Below, one piece after another: positions 53,075 through 60,376 of a stretch of DNA of 64,000 nt. The DNA is from Candidatus Poseidonia alphae (GTDB taxonomy: Archaea; Thermoplasmatota; Poseidoniia; Poseidoniales; Poseidoniaceae). Numbering within the stretch: position 1 is the first letter of the stretch; each line of letters starts with the position of its first letter. The notes under the pieces were generated by a model. It was not told the origin of the DNA and ran no database searches. It saw nothing but the letters and a program-made list of their open reading frames with translations. The translations under genes and the position numbers were made by a program. The stretch is taken from assembly GCA_002505405.1 (NCBI GenBank), contig DAVD01000037.1, forward strand, positions 185,939 to 249,938. The letters are read 5' to 3'.

Positions 53075-54817
53075 ATGCCGGTAGGTCAGCCTCCACTCGG
53101 TGGACCTCTTGGACGCTCAAGAAATCGCCTTTCAGCGAGTGCTCTGACCACGTACCTGCGTTGTCAAAAACAGTGGTTTTTGGCTTATCAAGTCGGTTTA
53201 CACGGACCGCTTCGACCTTCACAGGTGGCCGGAATTGTGCTTGAAGATGCGTTGTGTGAATTGTTTATGATGCACCCACCGCTCCTTAATTCCAAGGAAG
53301 AACTGCTCGCCTGGGCTGAGCCCCATATCGTATCTCAGGCAAAGAAAGCCCATGATGAAGGGCAGAGCGATTGGAATGAAAGTTTGTGGACGGAGGACGG
53401 CGCTTCGTGGGATGATGTAGCCGTTGAAACCTTTGTTGACCGGATTCGGGGCGGCTTTCTGTTGTTTTTGGAAGAAGTGGGCCGATGTTTCGAAGCGGAC
53501 GGAGGTCCCTATCTGGAAACACGAAGAAGTGGAAATCAGCCCTTTTCCGTACCTGAGCCATCGTGGGGAACCGTTCCAATCTTTCCTCGTTCAGAAAAAG
53601 TACCTGATGTGGAATTGAGGCAGTGGGACATTAAACAATCTGCGACATGGGCCGGCCAAGGTGAGCCCGTGACCTGGAATGAGGCATGGGAATGTGCACG
53701 GCCATGGGTCAAAGACCCCCGAGTGCATCAACCGCAGCGCCTCTACAGTCCCGACGGTTGGGCATCCGGTGAATTGGACCTTGTACTGCGTTGGGACGGC
53801 ACAATTCGAATTATCGACATCAAATCAGGGTCATCAGAATCTTCGTTTGCTTCATCTCTTGAGCATCAACTGCGGTTTTATTCCTGGCTTTGGTCTCAAA
53901 CCCACGATGGGCAACGAGTGGACGGTATGGAGGGGTGGTACCTTTCCGGTCCCGAGCGGGTTCAGTATGCTCCGCCTAGCGAAGATGAGATTGAATCCCT
54001 TACCGATTTTTATCAAGAGCAACATCGGGCCATGCAAGGTCTAGGCGAAGGTGTTGTAGCCTTTCCCAGTTCACCGGAATCCGCTTGCTCAGGAGAGGCG
54101 GCGGGTTGCTTTTGGTGCCAGGTTTCTCGAAACGAATCTTCCGAATGGAACCTTCACGAATCCCTTCATTGGATCTCAGAACTCTCTCTCCCGTCCATTT
54201 CTTCGCCTTATGCTCCTCTGTCGAGTATTCAGGGGAGAGTGTCTGTCAAGGGAACGCTTTCTGGTGCATGGGGGCCCTTGCCCAATCACTTCTCTGAACC
54301 GGTTCTCGGTGCAGTTTTGGTCGGAGGAACTCAGCACATCGCCCTCGAGGAAAGCGAACCCGGTTCGTTTCCAAACCTTCATGAAATTGAACAAAACAAC
54401 GTTCTTGTTCACAATGCCTTGCCTGGAGTTTGGCGAGACCAACCGAGGCTTTACGTCGACAAAGGCACTGAAATTATCGCTGTTGATGAATTGAAAAAAC
54501 CCGATTCAATAGAAGTCACTCGCCTTGGTCTCTTACGAACAAGGGCCAATGTCAAGGGGTATGTTTTGTCCATTCGAAAGCGGAGTGGCCGTAGAATTGA
54601 TGGGAAACCTTGGAGCATGGTGGCGTTCATGCTATGGGATGGCTCTCATGTTGCGGAAGTTGTAGCCTTTGGGAACAGCATCAATCAGCGAATTTTGAAT
54701 TTGAAACCCGGTTCGTTGGTCGCCATGACCGGTGTAGAAATCGGCTGGCGGTCTGGGTTACTTCAGTTGAGAATTGACTCCAGGAAAACTCGAATGGAGC
54801 CAACTTTCCTACGATGA
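53075..54817 (+). CDS. RecB/Cas4-type Fe-S nuclease-like protein with OB folds (first of pair)
   Basis: This 580-residue protein has a PD-(D/E)xK nuclease core. SASALTTYLRC opens the domain (C30); GELD gives D235; IIDIKSG gives D248 and K250; Q265-x3-Y269 is the RecB-family QxxxY motif. C30 with C338, C345 and C348 would bind a 4Fe-4S cluster, as in AddB and Cas4. After about residue 370 there are two OB-fold-like regions, the last being RANVKGYVLSIRKR...VAEVVAFGNS. No helicase domain is present. It is followed 55 bases later by a paralogue with the same plan. Both the substrate and the biological role are unknown. Confidence 0.7.
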   Translation: MPVGQPPLGGPLGRSRNRLSASALTTYLRCQKQWFLAYQVGLHGPLRPSQVAGIVLEDALCELFMMHPPLLNSKEELLAWAEPHIVSQAKKAHDEGQSDWNESLWTEDGASWDDVAVETFVDRIRGGFLLFLEEVGRCFEADGGPYLETRRSGNQPFSVPEPSWGTVPIFPRSEKVPDVELRQWDIKQSATWAGQGEPVTWNEAWECARPWVKDPRVHQPQRLYSPDGWASGELDLVLRWDGTIRIIDIKSGSSESSFASSLEHQLRFYSWLWSQTHDGQRVDGMEGWYLSGPERVQYAPPSEDEIESLTDFYQEQHRAMQGLGEGVVAFPSSPESACSGEAAGCFWCQVSRNESSEWNLHESLHWISELSLPSISSPYAPLSSIQGRVSVKGTLSGAWGPLPNHFSEPVLGAVLVGGTQHIALEESEPGSFPNLHEIEQNNVLVHNALPGVWRDQPRLYVDKGTEIIAVDELKKPDSIEVTRLGLLRTRANVKGYVLSIRKRSGRRIDGKPWSMVAFMLWDGSHVAEVVAFGNSINQRILNLKPGSLVAMTGVEIGWRSGLLQLRIDSRKTRMEPTFLR

Positions 54818-54872
54818 AGAGGCAGGGAGCCTTGCATGAGAATTGAAAAGGGGTAGGCACAGGTTTACCTCT

Positions 54873-56726
54873 ATGCCCGTCCAACTCGCAGATGCAACCA
54901 CTGACACAGTTGGGCCGTATTCCCGACTCTCTGCAAGTCAAGTCAACACCTACAAAGCCTGCCCTCGCTTATGGTATTATGAGAAAGTCTTGCGTTTTAG
55001 AATGCCCCAGATTCCAGTTCTCTTTGTCGGTCGTGCCGTAGAAGAAGCCGTCTGCCGTGTGTTAAGAGAATCTCCTGTACTGATTCATGCCTCTGCTCCT
55101 GCAGATGCGCATGACCCATCACCACTTGACGAGGACGGCCTCCCTGACCGTGAAACATCCGGTGGTTGGCCTTCTCAGATGCTCATGCCGTTACCTGAAG
55201 GTGATGTTCCTCAATCCAAAGAAGCGCTACTCGAATGGGCTATGGCCCGATGTGAACAACATCTTCCGGTTGCTTTAGAGCGGGTGAGGCTTGAATGGCA
55301 AGGGGATGATCGTAGAGCAGGTGACTGGAAAAGCGTTGACACGAACCGATGTCTTGAGATGACCAAAGCGGGGCTTCGCTTCCACATTGATGAAGTGGAA
55401 CGTTGCTTTAACGAAAAAGGTGGCCCTGGCCTGCAGTCTTGGCGGGACGGAGAACGCCCTCAATGGCCGGCTCCGGACGGCTTCTCTTTCGCTTCATTTT
55501 CCAGCGGACACCCATTCGCTGCTTCAGGGGACCCGAGTTGGTTGGAATCATGGGAACTCTCTCGCCCCTGGTTTGTTGACCCAGACGCTGCTAAGTTTTC
55601 CATGAACGCCATTCACCCTGACCACTGGTTCCAAGGAGAATACGACCTTGTCTACAGTTGGGATGGTGCAGTGACCATTGTGGATTTGAAAGCCAGTCTT
55701 GGAGCGAACGATCGCTCCGGAGATTATGTTCGTCAACTTCGTATGTATGCAATGCTTTGGTACATCACTCATGGGCGCTCTGAAACCGTTGGCTCTTTGC
55801 AAATCTGGTATTTGGGCCACCCGTCAATCAAGCACATCGATGTTCCTTCTCTTGAGGAATTGAAACAGATGGAAGAAGAGCTCCAAGACATGTGGGTTGA
55901 ACTAAAACAAGAACAGCCAGTTCGGGAGGATTGCCCACCCGAGCCTGCACCAATGCGAGGTTTTGCGCCTGGGGGGGAGCCCAAAGACCCACCACGCATG
56001 GTTCGTTGTGACCGTTGCGATTGGCAAGAAGTATGTCCTGCCGGTGGGGGTTCTGACGAAGCACCGCTACCTGAAACCCTTCAATTGCCTGGATTCTCGG
56101 GAATGACTCGGATCGATGAAATAGGCTCGTTAAACCCTCGTGCTAGCATTCGTGGAGAGCTGTTTAGTGTGAGCGTTCCCACTGGAGGGAAACCACCTAA
56201 AATCGTCATTCAGCAAGGGCACTATTTTGCAAACGTCAACATCATTTCTCACGAGCATCGTGATGGTGGGAACACGTGGCCTGAAGGTCTCAAGAAGGGA
56301 GATGAAGTTCTCGTCGAGGATGCAATCTTTTCAACAAATTGGAAAGGAGAAATCGTTCTGAAGATCGACCCATTTGCTCGTGTTGTTCTGGATGATTCTC
56401 CGGCAGAAGAATCTCATGACCTTATGGCTTACAACGCACGAAGGAACGTGGGGGGGCGAATTGTCTACACCTACGAAAAGAGTGGAGTGGGTCGGAACGG
56501 CAAGACTTGGCGCCGCCGAGGTTTGATGTTGATGGACCATACTGGGGCCATGAAGGTTGAAGGTTGGTTTGACGATTGGAACAACCAATTCGGAATGGTT
56601 GAAGTCGGTGACATCGTCGTTCTTGCGAATCTTGGTCTTGATGCCTGGGCCACTGAGGTTCGTGGGGATTATTCGAAGCAATCACGTCTTCAAATCATTG
56701 AACGGGTTGAGCGTTCAACCTCCTGA
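54873..56726 (+). CDS. RecB/Cas4-type Fe-S nuclease-like protein with OB folds (second of pair)
   Basis: This 617-residue protein repeats the plan of its neighbour. SASQVNTYKAC puts a cysteine at C30, the same position as in the first protein. GEYD gives D258, IVDLK gives D271 and K273, and Q288-x3-Y292 follows. The C-terminal cluster cysteines are CDRCDWQEVC (C379, C382, C388), the exact Cas4/AddB spacing C-x2-C-x5-C. Two OB-fold-like regions follow (ASIRGELFSVSV..., VGGRIVYTYEKSG...GAMKVEGWFDDW). ATG 54873 is chosen. It overlaps the SAMP-like gene tail-to-tail by 12 bases. The sequences have diverged strongly, so the duplication is old. Confidence 0.7.
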   Translation: MPVQLADATTDTVGPYSRLSASQVNTYKACPRLWYYEKVLRFRMPQIPVLFVGRAVEEAVCRVLRESPVLIHASAPADAHDPSPLDEDGLPDRETSGGWPSQMLMPLPEGDVPQSKEALLEWAMARCEQHLPVALERVRLEWQGDDRRAGDWKSVDTNRCLEMTKAGLRFHIDEVERCFNEKGGPGLQSWRDGERPQWPAPDGFSFASFSSGHPFAASGDPSWLESWELSRPWFVDPDAAKFSMNAIHPDHWFQGEYDLVYSWDGAVTIVDLKASLGANDRSGDYVRQLRMYAMLWYITHGRSETVGSLQIWYLGHPSIKHIDVPSLEELKQMEEELQDMWVELKQEQPVREDCPPEPAPMRGFAPGGEPKDPPRMVRCDRCDWQEVCPAGGGSDEAPLPETLQLPGFSGMTRIDEIGSLNPRASIRGELFSVSVPTGGKPPKIVIQQGHYFANVNIISHEHRDGGNTWPEGLKKGDEVLVEDAIFSTNWKGEIVLKIDPFARVVLDDSPAEESHDLMAYNARRNVGGRIVYTYEKSGVGRNGKTWRRRGLMLMDHTGAMKVEGWFDDWNNQFGMVEVGDIVVLANLGLDAWATEVRGDYSKQSRLQIIERVERSTS

Positions 56727-56915
56727 AGAAATGGTTGTGACAAGCAATTCAATATCTTGGTTTAACCGAGTAGAATGGGGCAAAACAGTCCCCTCATAAC
56801 TCACAATGACCATTGAGGGGAGAATCTTTGATGCTAGCAATGCTTCACGAACCGTCGTCCCTGTTGCAAACGAACTTGAAATTTCGACGTCCCTTCCATG
56901 AAACCGTACTTCCAT
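56715..56915 (-). CDS. SAMP/MoaD/ThiS-like ubiquitin-fold protein
   Basis: This 66-residue protein has the beta-grasp pattern: first strand MEVRFHGRDVEI, helix TVREALLASKI, strand MVIVSYEGTVLP, and LNQDIELLVTTISSGG at the end. The C-terminal GG is the conjugation or thiocarboxylate site of SAMP, MoaD and ThiS. It could act in protein conjugation, tRNA thiolation or molybdopterin synthesis; moaA is present in the window. ATG 56915 is chosen from length and a GGTG run before it; upstream in-frame ATGs run towards the tRNA gene on the other strand. Confidence 0.75.
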   Translation of the reverse strand: MEVRFHGRDVEISSSFATGTTVREALLASKILPSMVIVSYEGTVLPHSTRLNQDIELLVTTISSGG

Positions 56916-56970
56916 GGAACACCGAGGCATCATCATGCTTATGACGGTCGCGCTAAAGGCCTGTGATAGA

Positions 56971-57053
56971 GCCGAGGTCGCATAGCCCGGTATTGCGGTG
57001 GATTCGAAATCCACTGTCCCTTGGACGCGGGGGTTCAAATCCCTCTCTCGGCG
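56971..57053 (+). tRNA. tRNA-Ser (anticodon CGA)
   Basis: This 83-base sequence folds as a class II tRNA. The acceptor stem GCCGAGG pairs with TCTCGGC (one G-T pair), and the anticodon arm is GTGGA-TTCGAAA-TCCAC with anticodon CGA. A long variable arm is followed by the T arm GGGGG-TTCAAAT-CCCTC. Discriminator base G73 fits archaeal serine tRNA. CCA is not encoded and no intron is seen. A weak TATA-like CTTATGA lies 27-33 bases upstream. Confidence 0.9.
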
Positions 57054-57092
57054 CTCTTGTCCGCAACAATTGATGTTTGGATTGAAGTTTGA

Positions 57093-57848
57093 TTACATAT
57101 AGAACGCATCATGGGATGATGACATCTCGGCTACGAGGTCCATTTTCTTCTTCGGAGCCATTTCTTCTAAGCGTCGCTTGAGCCATTCATTTCCTTCTTG
57201 AGGGAGATTCAATCCAAGCGAGAACCAACGGTCAAGGTGTTCAATCATTCTCTGAGATGCAAGTATGTCGCCGCTTGCACCTACTGTGGTGGAAATGGCG
57301 CAACTCGTGTTTAATCCAAACAGCGGTCCCATCGATGCGATCAAGGCAGCAACGCCGATGGCTCCTGCTTTTGGTTCATCTCTGCGGACATCTACGCCCA
57401 ATGATTCCATTTCGATCCTATGGTTCGCAGAACTTGCGATCATGAATGTATCTTTTCGTTCTGGGGAGTCCGCCATTCCGGCAAGGACAATCACATTGCT
57501 GACGCCCTGTTCTTGGAAAAACAACATCAACTCTTCCGCCATTTGGCTTTGGGCACTCGAGTCATTTGGCTGTGAAGGGCCGGTAAGCGTTAGCAAGCTT
57601 GACCCGCTTTCAGTTTGTACTCGTGAAAGGGTGAGGTGAGGTGGAGAAAGCAATCCATCCACATCCAATTTTGCGAGAGGTGGAAGTCCAGAGGGATGGA
57701 GTCGAGCAATAACATTGGTTGGGTTTAGTTTCCACAAACTCTCAATGGCGACCTTCCCGATGTTGCCTACTCCTGGGAAGGCAAGCAACATCACTTCATC
57801 AGTGCCGATAGAGGATGAGCCGTTTCTCCATTCAATTCTCAAGGTCAT
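57093..57848 (-). CDS. PAC2-family protein (proteasome assembly chaperone-like)
   Basis: This 251-residue protein matches the PAC2 family of archaeal ATP-grasp-associated or proteasome-assembly-like proteins. AFPGVGNIGKVAIESLWK near the N-terminus, IVLAGMADSPER in the middle and KAGAIGVAALIASMGPLFGL later are the typical blocks. It has no membrane segment. A TATA-like TTATAAT 26-32 bases before the ATG implies a leaderless transcript separate from nop10 upstream. Function is inferred from family only. Confidence 0.75.
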   Translation of the reverse strand: MTLRIEWRNGSSSIGTDEVMLLAFPGVGNIGKVAIESLWKLNPTNVIARLHPSGLPPLAKLDVDGLLSPPHLTLSRVQTESGSSLLTLTGPSQPNDSSAQSQMAEELMLFFQEQGVSNVIVLAGMADSPERKDTFMIASSANHRIEMESLGVDVRRDEPKAGAIGVAALIASMGPLFGLNTSCAISTTVGASGDILASQRMIEHLDRWFSLGLNLPQEGNEWLKRRLEEMAPKKKMDLVAEMSSSHDAFYM

Positions 57849-57873
57849 GAACTCGCGAACGAGCCAATACGCG

Positions 57874-57880
57874 TTATAAT
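57874..57880 (-). promoter_or_regulatory. TATA-like box of the PAC2 gene
   Basis: Reading on the minus strand, ATTATAA lies 26-32 bases before ATG 57848, the classic archaeal TATA distance for a leaderless message. It lies between the nop10 end hairpin and the PAC2 start. Confidence 0.5.
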
Positions 57881-57895
57881 GTTTGAGTAAAGGAT

Positions 57896-57932
57896 GACGG
57901 CTCCCGAAGGGGTTTGGGGCCTGGGCCCCGTC
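57896..57932 (-). terminator. GC-rich folded element after nop10
   Basis: On the minus strand GACGG and CCGTC close a stem. Inside are a perfect hairpin GGGGCC-CA-GGCCCC-type repeat (57916-57929) and a CUUCGG-type tetraloop (CCCCTTCGGGAG). It starts 7 bases after the nop10 stop and precedes the PAC2 promoter, so it probably marks the 3' end of the ribosomal-protein transcript. It has no T-run, so it may be a processing or stability element rather than a terminator. Confidence 0.35.
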
Positions 57933-57938
57933 GCCGTA

Positions 57939-58172
57939 TCACTCCTCTTCAGCGGTGTTGATCATGGCCTTCAACGGTGGTAGTGTTGGAAGGGATTCAC
58001 TCCATGTGGATTCTTCTACACCGTTCATCTTGCGGCGCAGGGAGGCTCTGTGGTCTTCAGGGGACCACTTGAGTGGGGCAGCGGCTTGAGCTCGCTCTCC
58101 ACATTGAGGGCAAGTCGTACTGAGACCAAAGGCTTGGCATGTTAGGCACTGTTGTAGGATTTGTCGGACCAT
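57939..58172 (-). CDS. nop10: H/ACA ribonucleoprotein subunit Nop10
   Basis: Nop10 is a small zinc protein of the box H/ACA particle, which guides pseudouridine formation in rRNA. The zinc ribbon is QCLTCQAFGLSTTCPQCG, and LKWSPEDHRASLRRK is the conserved helix with the SPED motif. The 77 residues include a C-terminal extension of about 20 beyond the usual 55-60. The start is at 58172, five bases after the aIF2-alpha stop, in the conserved archaeal order aIF2alpha-nop10. Confidence 0.9.
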   Translation of the reverse strand: MVRQILQQCLTCQAFGLSTTCPQCGERAQAAAPLKWSPEDHRASLRRKMNGVEESTWSESLPTLPPLKAMINTAEEE

Positions 58173-58177
58173 GGTAT

Positions 58178-58966
58178 TCACTCTCGTTGTGCGTTTGCTT
58201 CTCCACCCGCGGCCACCATATGGTCGATGACCGAACGTGTTGCTTGGTCCCAAAGGGATTCAGCAATTTTGAAATCTGGTGCTTTGAGTTCAAGGCGATA
58301 GGAAGGGGCTCCGTCATAGTAACACTTGACTTCAGTTTCTTCTTCAGCATTGGACAATGATTCAGCAGAAAGAAGTGCTTCTCGGATGACGGTAACGCCT
58401 TGTGTATTGTTGATGCTTAGGGTCAAAATACCCCGGAGTTCAACAAAGGGAGGGATGATGTTTTCAATCGCGATTTCAATGAATGGAGCGATCCAGTCAC
58501 CTTCAAATCCAGCGTTCGTAAGTCCACCTTCTTGCATCGCTGCTTCTTCAAAGGCTGCGTAAAGTGTACCAAACGCATCAATGAGTTCATGACCTTGTTC
58601 TTGGGTTTGTTCAGGACTCCAAGATACCTTTTCGCCAAGAACTTTGAGAAGTTGATGAGCTCTTTGCTCGTTTTTCCATTCTTGGAGGCGAGCACGTCGT
58701 CGTTCTTCTGAAACAGATTTGAGAGAAAGTTCGAGAGAACTGCCGTCCTTTCGAGTTCGCATTACCTTGCAAATCAACCGTTGACCTTCACGAACAAATC
58801 CTCGTATGTTTTTGACCCAACCGCTGGCGATTTCCCCAATGAAAATAAATCCTTCAATTCCGGGGAATTCATCAAGGTCAACGTAGGCCCCGTTTTGTTT
58901 CACATTCTTGACCGTGGCAACAACAAGTTCACCTTCGTCTGGAGGTGCGACGGGATTGGTACTCAT
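58178..58966 (-). CDS. Translation initiation factor aIF2 subunit alpha
   Basis: This subunit of the factor delivers initiator tRNA. The N-terminal S1 domain is EGELVVATVKNVKQNGAYVDLDEFPGIEGFIFIGEIA; a helical domain and a C-terminal alpha/beta domain follow (GILTLSINNTQGVTVIREALL). The 262 residues match. ATG 58966 is chosen: its GGAGG site lies just after the rps27e stop, inside a perfect hairpin at 58968-58982. It is part of the operon rpl44e-rps27e-aIF2alpha-nop10, a conserved archaeal arrangement. Confidence 0.95.
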   Translation of the reverse strand: MSTNPVAPPDEGELVVATVKNVKQNGAYVDLDEFPGIEGFIFIGEIASGWVKNIRGFVREGQRLICKVMRTRKDGSSLELSLKSVSEERRRARLQEWKNEQRAHQLLKVLGEKVSWSPEQTQEQGHELIDAFGTLYAAFEEAAMQEGGLTNAGFEGDWIAPFIEIAIENIIPPFVELRGILTLSINNTQGVTVIREALLSAESLSNAEEETEVKCYYDGAPSYRLELKAPDFKIAESLWDQATRSVIDHMVAAGGEANAQRE

Positions 58967-58967
58967 G

Positions 58968-58982
58968 GGAGGCTCAGCCTCC
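58968..58982 (-). promoter_or_regulatory. Hairpin covering the aIF2-alpha ribosome site
   Basis: On the minus strand GGAGGC-TGA-GCCTCC is a perfect 6-3-6 repeat filling the gap between the rps27e stop and the aIF2-alpha ATG. The GGAGG ribosome site is in its 5' arm, so folding would hide it and make translation depend on ribosomes finishing rps27e. Confidence 0.45.
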
Positions 58983-59153
58983 TCATTCAAGCGCTTCAAC
59001 AACGGTGCATCCGACCAACTCTGCCTTTCCGCCAGAGGGTTTGGTCAAGGTTGCACTGCACACATCGCATGCAATAGCGGTGGTGGCTCGGGAAAAGATC
59101 GTTGACTCGTTACCGCAATCACGGCAACTAACTTTTAGGAAACTGTCTGTCAT
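58983..59153 (-). CDS. rps27e: Ribosomal protein S27e
   Basis: This 56-residue small-subunit protein has a zinc ribbon made by SCRDCGNES and ACDVCSATL (C-x2-C pairs). The ends FLKVSC and GGKAELVGCTVVEALE match S27e. It lies 10 bases after rpl44e and ends at the aIF2-alpha ribosome-site hairpin. Confidence 0.95.
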   Translation of the reverse strand: MTDSFLKVSCRDCGNESTIFSRATTAIACDVCSATLTKPSGGKAELVGCTVVEALE

Positions 59154-59163
59154 CTTTTACACC

Positions 59164-59448
59164 TCACTTGTCAACCAATTCGAATTTCTTAGCACGCTTG
59201 CAGGGAGCATAGTGGGCTTTGCCTGTCTCGGTGCATCGGTAGAGAATATTGACTCGCTTGGTTGGCTTTTCACGACCGTCAGGTTTTGGACGTGGGAAAC
59301 CACGGTATCCAGCCATGACGCGGCGGAAACGGCGCTGACCCCAGCGAAGTTCGGAGGCACGTCGCTTCTTGACGCGCTCAACGGTGTGCATGGTATGCTT
59401 ACCAGCAGAAGGACTGTAGCGCTTGACTTGTCGGGGTCGCTTTACCAT
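59164..59448 (-). CDS. rpl44e: Ribosomal protein L44e lacking most zinc cysteines
   Basis: This 94-residue large-subunit protein binds near the E site. The core HTMHTVERVKKRRAS, LRWGQRRFRRVMAGYRG and RPKPDGREKPTKRV matches L44e closely. The usual zinc ribbon is degraded: the N-terminal C-x2-C is replaced by RYSPSAGKH, and the C-terminal pair is reduced to YRCTETGK. The start at 59448 has GGTGTT four bases upstream, and a TATA-like box lies at 59485-59492. It heads the rps27e-aIF2alpha-nop10 operon. Confidence 0.9.
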   Translation of the reverse strand: MVKRPRQVKRYSPSAGKHTMHTVERVKKRRASELRWGQRRFRRVMAGYRGFPRPKPDGREKPTKRVNILYRCTETGKAHYAPCKRAKKFELVDK

Positions 59449-59484
59449 ATGTAACACCTAAGCAGTCAGCCCACAGAGGTCGGG

Positions 59485-59492
59485 TATTTATG
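59485..59492 (-). promoter_or_regulatory. TATA-like box of the rpl44e operon
   Basis: On the minus strand CATAAATA lies 37-44 bases before ATG 59448, leaving a leader of about 12 bases that carries the GGTGTT ribosome site. Confidence 0.5.
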
Positions 59493-59550
59493 GCTGCCGA
59501 CATCGTTTCTGTGAATAATCGGCTCACTGCGTAAATGCTCAAGGGATTCT

Positions 59551-59558
59551 TCATAAGG
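59551..59558 (+). promoter_or_regulatory. Candidate TATA-like element of the membrane-protein gene at 59579
   Basis: TCATAAGG lies 21-28 bases before ATG 59579, consistent with a leaderless message. The same eight bases precede rpl10e and rpl37e. Confidence 0.35.
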
Positions 59559-59578
59559 TTTTTCGCACTGGGTATGGC

Positions 59579-60376
59579 ATGGAAGAGACGGTACAGGCCT
59601 TCTTTTTCTTCTGGGCGCCGGGGGCCGTCATTGTCATGGGGGCGTTGATGTTCCTCTTTGCAAAGGCAAGGACGGTCAAGCGCGCCGGACAAATTTTTGC
59701 TGGAGTTGGCCTTCTCTCAATATTGCTCACGCCTTGGACCATCCCGTTCTCCCCGTCGAGCAGTTTTGGGCATTTCATTGGAAGTATAGTCGGGCCTACG
59801 GCGCTTCTTGCAGTCGGCATCTACAATCTCTCTTTTTCGGGCAACGTTCCAGTCGGTCGCCTTTCCTCATCCGAGCGTCGAAGTGGAATTGTCATGATCA
59901 TGCTCGGCGTTCTTTGGTTTGAGGGGATGCACTGGTGGGTTTTGACTCCAACCTATCCAAGCGATGTCAACGGCTATTGGTTCATTTTCTGGAGTACGAC
60001 GCTCCTTGTCTCAACCGGACTGGCCGCTGGAGCGATAATGTTGACCCGTCAGGTGGGTGTAAATCGGATCCAAGAGCAGCGTCTGCTCACCGTAGTTTTG
60101 GTGATGATGGTAAGCTTGGTCATCATGGGCTTTGCATTTGATGGACCCCATGTCGATGCTGAACGATTTGCTCATGAATTTTGGCTTGCGGGCGCCGATG
60201 TTTTCGGTATGCTGGTAGGGTTCAGTTTGGCCATCTTGGTGTTTGCCTTTGTCATTGCTTTCTACGAATCTCAACTTCCAGAGCCCTCCCGATTGCCGGC
60301 ACCCACCGACGATGAACTCATTCATGCAGCAGGAATTATAGCAACTCATACAGAGGGAGGTTCCTCGGATGAATGA
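59579..60376 (+). CDS. Multi-pass membrane protein of unknown function
   Basis: This 265-residue protein has about seven hydrophobic segments, among them FFFFWAPGAVIVMGALMFLF, GQIFAGVGLLSILLTPW, IVGPTALLAVGIYNLSF, IVMIMLGVLWF and LAILVFAFVIAFYE. The C-terminal tail is acidic and soluble. I do not recognise the family and see no charged pore or transport motif. The next membrane gene overlaps its 3' end by eight bases, so the two are probably co-translated and may form one complex. Confidence 0.65.
   Translation: MEETVQAFFFFWAPGAVIVMGALMFLFAKARTVKRAGQIFAGVGLLSILLTPWTIPFSPSSSFGHFIGSIVGPTALLAVGIYNLSFSGNVPVGRLSSSERRSGIVMIMLGVLWFEGMHWWVLTPTYPSDVNGYWFIFWSTTLLVSTGLAAGAIMLTRQVGVNRIQEQRLLTVVLVMMVSLVIMGFAFDGPHVDAERFAHEFWLAGADVFGMLVGFSLAILVFAFVIAFYESQLPEPSRLPAPTDDELIHAAGIIATHTEGGSSDE

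Noticed and set aside
53075..56726. Cas4 of a CRISPR system
   Set aside because: The proteins have Cas4-like motifs but are three times longer, carry OB folds, and there is no cas1, cas2 or repeat array in the window.
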